Source: Metridium senile
Taxonomy: Eukaryota; Cnidaria; Anthozoa; Actiniaria; Metridiidae
Length of the DNA: 64,000 nucleotides
Assembly: GCA_949775045.1 (NCBI GenBank)
Contig: OX459101.1
Span: forward strand, 16,460,180-16,524,179
Direction: 5' to 3'
Below are positions 12,701 to 24,700 of the stretch, piece after piece. The notes under the pieces are model-generated. The model was not told the origin of the DNA, ran no database searches, and saw only the letters and a list, made by a program, of their open reading frames with translations. A program made the translations under genes and the position numbers. How positions within the stretch are numbered: the stretch's first letter is position 1; every line of letters starts with the position of its first letter.

Positions 12701-15700
12701 TGATTCACAACCGAACAAAACAAAATTAAACAAACATTTTTGTATAAATTAAGAAATTTATTGCATAACATAAAACACTTAAGAGAGGATGTCACGAAGA
12801 ATCAAACAAAATCTCGATTCACCGGCAACATTCAAAAATTAGAATCGGCTCATATTTTGGTAAGGTAAAACAAATCAGGAGATATTTAGTTTGCTGAAAA
12901 ATTATTTTGTTTTCGAGAAAATCGATAAAATGTATTTCACGCATAATTAACGCTGTTCGAGGGTCGAATTATAGCCCATGTTTGGAGGTCTCGCTTGACC
13001 TGGCAAAATATTCTAACAACCGTACCATCTAATCTCATAAACTTTTAAAGCATTCTTTTAAGGATGTTATTGACAAAATTCAGATTCTTTCTTTGAATTT
13101 GAAATGAAGTATTTTTTTTTCCCGTTGAGCACCTCGACGCCATGTTATAAACTAAGGTCACTTCAAAAAATTATTTCCCTATGTGCGAAGTGAAATAAAT
13201 GCTTGAAATTTAAAATTTAGTGAGCAGAAGGAAGATACTTGTAGCTGGTATGGTTCTTTTTCTGGGGTTTTTGTGCTGCTTTACGTACGAGAGCTCTTAG
13301 TTTACTGAAATGTCGTTCTACAGCGATGTCGGCAACTTAAAAGATAATGAGGAATATGCGATATCTTAACAGTTTATTTACTTAAATTGAAAGAAAAAGA
13401 ATAGAATGCTATAAGAAAAGTACTAAAAGAAGTCACGATATAATTAATGCCTATTTTTTATTTGCAGCCATTTATATATTGTCAAAATGGTCGATCATTA
13501 CGCTTAGTTGTCTTTCTCACTGTCCGGACGCAGACTAGTCACGTGACGGAATTCTTATATTGTCGCATTTTTCATTAAATTTCAATCAGTCGGGACAGAG
13601 CATTTTTTATTAGATTTGTTTATTCCTGGGTGTCTATTATTTATTTAAGGTGTTAATAAGTCGAGGTTTTTATTTGAGTACATCAGTAGTATAGAATGTA
13701 ATGATTGGCCGGTAATAGACAGTCAGTTTGAGAGTAAACTACTAGTTTAATAACACCAGTAAATCGATCACTTGTTTGATGTATTCTCATCTGTTTTTTT
13801 ATGTCTTGATATTGGGTTTGACTTCCAGCGAAACAAGAATGGTATTTGATAGATATGGATGCATCGATAGTAAAACTTTTACTATGTAATTCAGAATGAA
13901 GACAATATCTTATTACTAGTGATAATTAAGCCCATATTGGTCACGCAACGAACTATCATCATATCCTCATGAACACCTAGTTAAAAACCCGGGTTAAAAC
14001 GCGTTTCTGTTAAAAAGAAAACAAACGTTTCGCCTGGTGCTTAATGATGATTTTGGGTACATGGTAGTATAGAAAAATAAAGAAAAAATAGAGTGAAATG
14101 AATGGGTTGACGGACAATGAAAGCGAACACAGACAATTATGAATACTTACACCTGTCAATTCATATCAATGCAATTAGTTAATAAACAATATCAAGTGGT
14201 CCGGCGTTAGGCGCCGGTAAAAAAATACGTTTAAAACAGATAGAAAATTGAATTGTACACGGTTAAAAGATTTACCTGAACCTACTGGAATATGATACTA
14301 CGCCTTGCACTTAAGTTTGGCACAGCCCAAGTTTTGTTACGTAGTTTTGACGTTTATAGTATGATGTTACCAGGGGCAACATGTCAAGAATTGACATGTG
14401 ATACGGCTAAAGGCGCGAAAATCACAAGCACCATCTTGTGAGAAAGTCAGTGTCGAGTGCTGTCTAGGTCCACAATGATTCAACTTAAAGTTTTCTACAA
14501 TATATCTTTCTCAGAGGACCGCGCCGTTGTGATAGCCTTAGAGGAAACGGAACTTAAAACGTTCGAAGATCTTTTGAAAGCCGTCAGATCTAAAGTCGAC
14601 TGCTTGCAATTCATTCCCGATACAGAACTTAGAATCAAATACAGAGATGACGAACAGACATTTGTAAACCTTCGTAGCGAAGATACACTTCATGAAGCCT
14701 TACGATGTGCTAGTATCGTGCAAGGAGCAACATTTAGAAGATTAACCGTCGAAATCGAATGGCAGCCACAATCCACACCAGAGATTATCGAGAGACGTCG
14801 TGAATCAGGTGTCATGTCGGCAAACACCCGGGCAAACAGTGCTAGTTCTTCGAAAAGATAATTATTTACACCTACACAAAGACCAACAGCTCCTGGAACA
14901 TCTGGAGTAAAGGAAATTCATAATGATAGTCCCGTGGAAAGAATGCTGCAACGAAAACGCGAAAGTATTACTAGCGTCAAAACAGAACTAAACAACGCGA
15001 AAGCAGCTAAAGACGCATTTGAACGACAACTCGCTCGAGCACAAGGTCTTAATTCTGGTCGTCTAACTATTTGTGGACAATGTCATTTAAAATCTGGACA
15101 CAATAGACGAATTTGCGATGGGGAACCGTGTACGTCGGTCATGCTATGTGGTTTAATTGAGAAACACCCTGAGGACAAGGCAACACGTCGCAGTCTTTCC
15201 CAGGCAGTCGAGAAAACGAAATCAAAACTTACTTTACTTGAAACTGAATACCAGCAAAAATATAGATCGTATATGACGGTCGAAGATTCGTTTGCAAGGA
15301 AGATAGAAGATGATATTATTTCCACGGACCCTGATCTTTATGTAGTCAACGGAGTAAAAAACTGGGCGCTCTTAAATCAACATGTTGCTCTATTGCAGAA
15401 AAAGTGTAAAGGAAATCTACCACCGAGAAATTGCGTTGGTCAGCTTTTGAAGGACGCAGTTCGTGAGTTTCAGATGCATAAGAGGCCTGAGACAAATCCT
15501 GACACCGCTGTGAATCCTAAGAAGAGAATTCTTCAAGATGAATACGCTATTCGTTTCCCTAAACGAAGTTCAACTTCGACAATGACATCGACTATGACTG
15601 CGGCCGCTTCAGCCAACCCTGTGTGCTCTCAACCACAGTCAAATGAACTTGATTTTAAACTTGCTGTTTCTCTCCAAAATGAGTCTATTAAGTAATAGTT

Positions 15701-18700
15701 ATTGTCAATATGTTATGAACATATTATATACATTTAGTCAAAGATATTATGCACCGGCTTAACAAAAATCAAGCAATCGTCCCAGTGACTGTCACACGTT
15801 CAATTTCAAGGCCGGTTAATTTCAAATCGGGTACGTTTCAGTTTCATTGATAAATAAATGAACAAAATTGTCAAAAATAGTAATAGCACTATTAGACTGT
15901 TGATGATGTTTTATAATTTCAAATAACTGTGCTGAGTTAAATACATTCTGTTGTATAATAAATTGTGTTTACATATTGCAACAAGTCACACTTGTTTCTG
16001 TGTGTTTGAGTTTTTTCATCCTTTACATGTAAAATTATAAATAAAACTGATTTAATTGAAAAAAAAGCTATGAGGTCGTGTATAAAAATTATTAAAGATA
16101 TATTATAGATACATTACATGTGCAAATCAAGAGAAATTTGAAGAAATTTCAAGGTAGCGAACGCGGTACTATCAGTGTTGTCGCGACAATGTGTCGCAAG
16201 TTTAATATTGTAATTATAGTGTATCTTGTTATCAGTCGTGGAATCTTTCAATTGGCAAACTATCACTCAAATTCTTATAGATTAATATAATTTGTGCAGG
16301 CGTAAAACCCGTGCATGTCTTCGCATTTAATTTGTTTACACGCCTCTATAGCAGCAACTTCTATGTTGTAGGCTACTACATCCTGTAATTCATAGTTCAT
16401 GACAGTTCTCATTTTATTGAATACGAATTCAACGGGATTAAAATCAGGGGAGTAAGTTGGTGTATAAACAAGTTCAATATTGCGATCGCCCAGCCATTCT
16501 CGTAAAATATGTCCACCGGCGTTATGGTGAAATGGACAGTTATCCATCACAACTACATCGCCGACTTCCAGCGCTGGTCTACCGGTTTTGATGTTTGCAG
16601 CTTTGCCAGCTTGACCAAAAAAAATCAAGAAAGATCAATGTGTCAGATGGGCCATGAATAGTATTCATGTATTCTATACCATTTAAACCAGCCAAAACAT
16701 TGACAGTAATGTTTGGTGATTGGTGATAGCGCATTACCTCTACACATCTATCGCCAACGGGAGAATGTCCGTATAGACGTTTCCCATGTGAGGGTGTTTT
16801 CAACCCGCACTCGTCAAAGAATTTCAACTTGAATGGGTCTTTGCTGTGAAGGTAGTCAATAAATAGTTGAGTATATGCCATGTTCTCAACAGTGAATCTT
16901 TCTTGTGCTATAGGAGATACTTTTTTTCGAGAATACTGTTCACCAGATAACATTCGTCCTTTCAGTGCGCGGGAGATTGACGATTGAGACGTTCCGTTGG
17001 GAATATTACCAAACTCCTCAAGTTTCTCATGGATTTCTTTTAGAGAACAGGTAGGTCTATCGTTCTTTAAAACTTCGATAAGCTGTAAATCTCCCTGAGT
17101 CAAACTTGAAGGATATCCTGCTCCCGTATTTTTCTTAGGATCAAATGTACCATCATTGTGCAAACGGTTCCAAATATTCTTAACAGTGTCGCGACTTACT
17201 TTATATGTATTCGCAACGTCAGAAAATTGTCCAGGAAAATAACCACTCGCGACATCGCCTCCAAGTCGAACTATTTCATCAATAATTAATTTTCTGAGAT
17301 TAGAACCTAGTGCTTGACCTTTAATAAACGTTCTTCCCTTTGTGTTTATCCTGTACATTTTTACTACTATCGCTACTGATTTTCGCGCCTTTAGCCGTAT
17401 CACATGTCAATTCTTGACATGTTGCCCCTGGTAACATCATACTATAGACGTCAAAACTACGTAACAAAACTTGGGCTGTGCCAAACTTAAGTGCAAGGCG
17501 TAGTATCCCGTTTTGAGGAAACTCAGCTGCGAGTCCAGTTTACCTATTCCTCAGTCAGTTTCAAACCGAGTCGGTAATTTTGATTTCGACAGGCCATGGC
17601 TACAGATGATCGCTGGTACCGTCTACATCCTAAACCAAGTTTTGAGCGATGACGTGAACATATTGCCCAAGTTTCAACATCTTTAGGCAGCTCAAACACG
17701 TTTGCTCGATCGTGTAAGAATCACCGTGGAGAATCAGCTCATATTCCGTTTGAACGTCAGTGAAACCAAGGTGAAAGAAAAAGAATTCAAGTGTCCCGTC
17801 ACGTCTTTAATACAAGAAAGCAAATTGGTACTATTAACCTATCTTGTCTTCTATCTTTGGTATCAATCTCACAACCATGTGTATCTTTAACGACAGATTC
17901 AAATGAACAACAGATCTTCATTCTTTTTATCGGATCTTTAAAACTCAGCGTTGTTTATTTGTCGCGAACAACTTTGCATGTCTAGTCTAACTTTAATCAG
18001 GTATAATCTATTAACGCGTGCAATTAGGTTCATAATGTCTGACTCGTTCATGAACTTTTATGCAATCAGTATTGTTTCCAAGGCGTACAAAGCATATGAA
18101 CAAATGTTTTGTCACAAATTATTACTGTATTTTTTGCTCTATCAGCTTGGTAAGTGCGACAATGAATGTCGTTGCGTGACTACTCTGCGGTAGGATTTTG
18201 TCACGTAACGACAACTAAGCGTAATGATCGACCATTTCGACAATATATAAATGATTACGAATACAAAATAGGCATTAATTATATCTTGACTTCTTAAGTA
18301 CTTTTCTTATAGCATTTTATTCTTTTTCTTTCAATTTAAGTAAATAAACTGTTAAGATATCGCATATTCCTCATTATCTTTTAAGTTGCCGACATCGCTG
18401 TAGAACGAAATTTCAGTAAACTAACAGCTCTCGTACGCAGAGCAGCACAAAAACCCCAGAAAAAGAACCATTCCAGCTACAAGTATCTTCCTTCTGCTTA
18501 CTAAATTTTAAATTTCGAGCGTTTATTTCACTTCGCACATAGGAAACTAATTTTTTGAAGTGACCTTAGTTTATAACATGGCGTCGAGGTGCTCAACGGA
18601 AAAAAAAAATACTTCATTTCAAATTCAAAGAAAGAATCTGAATTTTGTCCATAACATCCTTAAAGGAATGCTTTAAAAGTTTATGAGATTAGATGGTTGT

Positions 18701-21700
18701 TAGAATATTTTGCTAGGTCAAGCGAGACCTCCAAACATGTGCTATAATTCGACCCTCGAACAGCGTTAATTATGCGTGAAATACATGTTATCGATTTTCT
18801 CGAAAACAAAATAATTTTTCAGCAAACTAAATATCTCCTGATTTGTTTTACCTTAGGGCCTACCTAATACCAAAATATGAGCCGATTCGAATTTTTGAAT
18901 GTTGCCGGCGTATTTTTGATTCTTCGTGACATCCTCTCTTAAGGTGGCCCGGTAGTATTGACTTTGCAGGATAAACCAAATTTTGTAACGCTATATTTTG
19001 CATCTAAACTTTGTCCGATTTCTACGAAATCTACATATATAGATAACAAAACTTTGAAGTTTAAGCTAGTTATATTTTAAGTGCGATTTGAGGAAACTAT
19101 AAAGAGAAATAATGTTTTTTTTAAAAAGCACACACTTTACTAAAATTGTCAATAAATCAAAACTCAGGAGATGAATTTTTTTCTTGTTTTGAGGGAATGT
19201 TATTTGGTTATATGGAAACATATTGTAGCGGTTTTATTCAAATATTGACCTTGGAAGTTTTTTTACAAACGTTTTTATATTTTTGCGCGCAAAATCAATA
19301 TAAAAATAACATTGCTCAAATCTCAATGAGAATTAAAACATAGTTACAAATTTACCTGTAGAAAGAAAGACCAATGCCTCTTGTAACTTCTAACCACAAA
19401 ATAGCGACTTTGAAGCCAGCATTACTGGCTCTAATTTCTTGAAGACCTTGTCGAGATATTGTTGTTCACTTCGTAGTGAGCATATCTACTCGAGTTTTTG
19501 ATGTTTTGTTCAATTGTTGACCTTTATTTTTCTATATAGCGTAGATACATGCTTAAGAGTCATAACTGTGAAATGTGGTCTTCTGTGCTGCTCTAAAAAT
19601 GACAAAATTAGCGGCCAACATACAGCAACCACGTTGCGCGTTCATTATACCTCGTTTGATTTGCAAGGAAAACCCTTCGCGTTATGTTAATCTACATCAA
19701 CTTCACACCCTCATAATCCGTTACCAGATTCTGCACGAGGAATGTCTTTTTATGCGAATACAAAGACAATTCAGGCGTGAACGCTGAGGTCTCGTCTACA
19801 CGAATCCGATCCGGCTGAAATCGCATAGAAATATTTGCGTCCACACGAATCCGCGTATCCGGATGATTCAAGTAAATGTTTGCGGTTTCGGCCGGTGACC
19901 GGATTCACTGGATTCGTGTGGACGATAGGCCTCCGATTCGCATCAAAAAGTATGCGGTTTCAAAAGTATCCGGATCCGTATAGACGGGGTCTGAGTCTTT
20001 TTTCTATATAGCGTTAGGGGCTGTTTATATGAAAGCGAGCTGTCCCTGCTAGCCGGGATAACTCTATTGTCTTGTATTCCCCCAGGGGACTTATTCCGGC
20101 TACCAGAGTCAACTCGCCTTCATATAAACCGCCCCTTAGTTAAATTTTAGTGAAAGTTTATTGTCAGATAAAAACGATAGCCAAAATGTACTACAAATTC
20201 ATGGACATTCTTTAAATATTGATTTAATTATTTAATCATATTTATTTATTTTTTCTTTTGTTTATAAATTTTCTAAATGACTAGTAAATGACTCCAAGTA
20301 AACATGTGTAAAAACAGTTACTACAATAGCTAGTTTATTTTTTTTTATGCAAATCCGGCGGTTGTTTTACTTCAACTAACGCTATATAGAAAAAAGATGC
20401 AGCGTTTACGTCTGAATTGTCTTTGTATTCGCATAAAAAGACATTCCTCGTGCAGAATCTGGTAACGGATTATGAGGGTGTGAAGTTGATGTAGATTAAC
20501 ATAAGGCGAAGGGTTTTCCTTGCAAGTCAAACGAGGTATAATGAACGCGCAATTGCAACGTGGTTGCTGTATGTTGGCCGCTAATTTTGTCATTTTTAGA
20601 GCAGCACAGAAGACCACATTTCACAGTTATGACTCTTAAGCATGTATCTACGCTATATAGAAAAATAAAGGTCAACAATTGAACAAAACATCAAAAACTC
20701 GAGTAGATATGCTCACTACGAAGTGAACAACAATATCTCGACAAGGTCTTCAAGAAATTAGAGCCAGTACTGCTGGCTTCAAAGTCGCTATTTTGTGGTT
20801 AGAAGTTACAAGAGGCATTGGTCTTTCTTTCTACAGGTAAATTTGTAATTATGTTTTAATTCTCATTGAGATTTGAGCAATGTTATTTTTATATTGATTT
20901 TGCGCGCAAAAATATAAAAACGTTTGTAAAAACATTTCCAAGGTCAGTATTTGAATAAAACTGCTACAATATGTTTCCATATAACCAAATAACATTCCCT
21001 CAAAACAAGAAAAAAATTCATCTTCTAAGTTTTGATTTATTGACAATTTTAGTAAAGCGTGCGCTTTTTAAAAAATGATTATTTCTCTTTATAGTTTCCA
21101 CAAATCACACTTAAAATATAACTAGCTCAAACTTCAAAGTTTTGTGATCTATATGTGTAAATTTCGTAGAAATCGGACAAAGTTTAGATGCAAAATATAG
21201 CGTTACAAAATTATGTTTATCCTGCAAAGTCAATACTACCGGGCCACCTTAAACCAAACTTTGTAGCTTTCTTTGTGTTTTGTGGAATTGCGTTTTGTTG
21301 ATTTTTTTCAATTTCTTCATCGGTAATTGTTGCAAAACGAGTCGCCATTTTGCCGAGAAGCAATATTCCGAGCTTGAGCAGTGAATATGGTCTCAGATTC
21401 CGAGATAGCTAGCCAACGAGAGCACGCGTTCTTATGAGGTTGTCGTATCAAACTTTGGCCTATTGTTCGGTGTCAACTTCGAGGTGATAATTGTTTTATA
21501 TGAGCCAATCATGAGCGATAGGATACATGAAGTTCGTGAACGAAGACATAATTTGCTTTAAAACTAATATAGAACATATACTAAAGTATGAGTAAATGAA
21601 CTATTTACCTGTAGCTTGACTTTATTCCTTTTATCGTCCTCGAATTGTATTTTAAAAATGGCGCCTTCAATAAATTTAATTTTATACAGGCCTAGTCTCT

Positions 21701-24700
21701 CACGGACTTTAAGCATATTACGTCATACTTTCGTCCGTCGAAACTATATCTACACTGGGTAGGAACCTCCATCAAGGTTGCCATGATACATCCAATCACA
21801 CAGCTCTTATAACAAAAGGCTATTCTTTAGGCTTTCGTACCATGCTTGTAAGACAAAAATTACGACTCTCTTATCCCCGAATGGTCATAAATTGACAGCA
21901 AAGTACTTTTTTGAGGGGGAGGGTTGTAATTTTTACAGGGGAGGACTAAAGTTTTTGTGTGATACTTCCGCTGCTGTTCCCGGCTCTGTTAACAACAAAT
22001 ATGCTAAAAGAATAGGTAAAATGCTTTCAAAGAATGCTTAAATTCATTCGGGTGAAGCTAGTATAGGAAAATTATTTTTTTGCTTTTATAAAATGTGCAC
22101 AGAAATTTGTTGTAAAGGGAAATACGAGAAGGTGAATCATGATTAATGATGATATTTGTTTTTCTGGTTATGAACTATAGTCATCATATAGCTACGAATG
22201 TACAGAAGGCAAATTTTGTACAAACTAATCAAGAGTGAGACTCAGAGGCACTGATTGTTCATCCAGGCTTTGTTTAGTGTTTTCTATGAACAATACAGTA
22301 GTTTCACATAAACCGCTTCTTGAATGCTAATGTGTTTCTTATATTCTAATGAGGTCGTTGACAAGAAATATAACGAATTCACGTGCATACGTTGTTACAA
22401 TATAAAAAACCGTCAACTTTAGAAAGAAAGACGTTAATTGTTTTTACATTGTAACAACGTATGCACGTGCATACGTTATATTTGTTGTCAACGAGCTCAT
22501 TAGCATAGAACAAACACATAAGCATACAAGAAGCTGCTTATAAGTGGAACTACTCTAATGCCTCAGATATCATTCTTTTCTGATAGGTCTTATAATTAGA
22601 AACAATAATTTCTTACTCTATTGAATTATTTCGTAACACGAACTTGCATTCTGTAGTACGTTATCTGGAAAAACATATTTTTTATATCATGTATTTTTCT
22701 TTTTTTTATAAAATTGTTAAAAAGACACTATTAAATGTGCAGTTCTCAAAGTAACAACAGCTCCTCGACATTATATAATTGTCGTCTGGTCGTAAAATAA
22801 TATAGGAAATATAAACGTAAAAACCATAAACTATTTTGATGCATATAGCTCTCGGCGGTGGCTCTTGCTACAATAAACTGAATTTTGCAAATATTATGAT
22901 TCCGCGGTCATTGAAAACTTGTGCCTTACCCTACCCTAGAACGTACATTAACTCAGAACAAATTTTTAAATTTACCCCACCCTAGAACATTGCATGGCAC
23001 ATTGCCTTATATGGAAGATTGCATAGCAAAGTTCTTACAGCATAGCACGAAAGCCGAGTTAAGACTTCCTACCCAGTGTAGTTATAGCTTCGAGGGGCGA
23101 ATGTATGACGTAATAAGCTTATAGTCCGTGAGAGACTAGGCCTGTATAAAATTAAATCAGTATTGTAGCCGCTATATTTAAAATACAACTCGAAGGACTT
23201 CGAAGGAATAGAGTCAAACACCCGGGGTCAAACAACAGGTAAGTAGTTCATTTATTCATACTTTTTATATGTTCTATATTAGTTTTGAAGCAAATAATGT
23301 CTTCGTTCACGAACTTCATGTATCCTATCGCTCATGAGCCAATGCTTCGCCTTTGTTCTAGATCATTAGTGCGATTTTGCAAACATTATCATTCTAAAGC
23401 CGATTCTTACGCGAACACGTTCGTTAGTTGTCCGGCAGGCTATCGGCCGTTCTTATGATTTATATTGACTTACTGCATGTGGGAGACCCCCAAAGTCCAA
23501 AATGTACTCGCTACTTTTTTAGCGGGGAGTAGTGTTTGTTAGACTGAAAAATCAACTCAACTTGTTTAGCTAGAATTAAACTCAAATTTGATGGTTTCAA
23601 AGAGAACATTAAAGACAAAAATGAAACATTAAAGCGCATTATTGCAATCTATAATGTCGAGATTTGAGAAGGATTCCAACGCCGTGAACTTTTGCCGACG
23701 GGGGCTTTTCGCTACTCTGACCAAAGAGTGCTTGTAACGCTACTTTGACCAAAATCTTTAATAAAGTCAAACAACACTTCTATAGTTACATTTATTTGAA
23801 AATAAAGGTTTCATAGAGCACATTTAAGACAAAAATGTCGAGATTTGAGAAGGATTCCGACGCCGTGTTATGTTTTGGTGTTGCTAAGCGCTTTCAGCTG
23901 TTTCAGCCTAAGTTATCACTGGATTAAAACTCGGCGAAAACTTACATTTGTCAAATGTATTATAACGCTAATACATTAGTTAAATATTTATTATCATTAG
24001 TGGAGAGTGTAGGTTTAATCATACACAGAATAACATGTGTTTTACGGGATTTGAATCGAAATGTTGTGTTTGTGTTCGGTGTTGCTAAGCACCTTCGTAA
24101 CTAATCGCTTGGCGGCAATAAACTCGGCAAAAACTTACATTTGTCAAACTTATTATAATACAAATACATTATATAAAGGTTTATTGTCATTATTGGAGTG
24201 TTTAGGTTTAATTATACACAGAATAACATGTGTTTTACGTGATTTGAATCGAATTGTTGTGTTTGTGTTTAGATGTTGCTAAGCGCTTGAATCAGAACTT
24301 ATCACTTGATCATGAGGGCAATAAACTCGGCGAAAACATACATTTGTCAAACTCATTATAACACAAACACATTACTTAAAGGTTAATAATCATTCGTGGA
24401 GTGTGTAGGGTTTAACTAAACACCGAATTACATGTGTAAGTTACGAGTGATATTCGGTTGTCAAGTTCATCGATCAGTATCTTAAACAACAAACTGATTA
24501 TTTCGTAATAATCGAACGAAGCTTTACTTGATTTGATGTATAAGTTAGTGAATGAGTATGTCGTGTTTTTAATGTTTCGTTAATACTTGAACTAAGCTTT
24601 AATTTTTTTAGATGGTTTAGGGCGAGAAACACGCAGTCATTGACCTACCCCCACAGTAAAAGATTTTACCGCTTACGAACAGTTCACGAAGATTCATATT

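Larger units (their letters stand above)
14298..17503. mobile_element. Complete two-gene Tc1/mariner-like transposon
   Basis: Inverted repeats of ~127 bp (14298-14424 / 17378-17503) start ctacgccttgcacttaagtt and are flanked by TA on both sides, the target duplication of this superfamily. It contains two convergent genes: an accessory ORF on + (14475-15695) and a DDE transposase on - (17358-16275). Arms are nearly identical, so insertion was recent even though each gene has one disabling change. Confidence 0.85.
12783..18938. mobile_element. 6.2 kb foldback element with TTAA ends
   Basis: Arms of ~750 bp (12783-13550 and 18180-18938) begin gagaggatgtcacgaagaat and are flanked by TTAA (12779-12782, 18939-18942), as expected of piggyBac-type insertion. 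The unique centre was enlarged by the Tc1/mariner-like transposon at 14298-17503, leaving about 2.9 kb of original element. No piggyBac transposase is seen. Confidence 0.7.
18943..21248. mobile_element. 2.3 kb foldback element with TTAA ends
   Basis: Arms of ~850 bp (18943-19790 / 20372-21248) begin ggtggcccggtagtattgac and are bounded by TTAA at 18939-18942 and 21249-21252. Mirror-image small ORFs in the arms (such as 19575-19787 and 20372-20617) are repeat sequence, not genes. The loop holds two small MITEs. It shares its left TTAA with the 6.2 kb element. Confidence 0.75.

Noticed and set aside
19575..20617. Two mirror-image ORFs (MVFCAALKMTKLAANIQQPRC)
   Set aside because: They are the two arms of a foldback element; no independent coding evidence.
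23875..24440. CRISPR-like regular repeats
   Set aside because: Units are ~195 bp with no spacer pattern and the DNA is eukaryotic.
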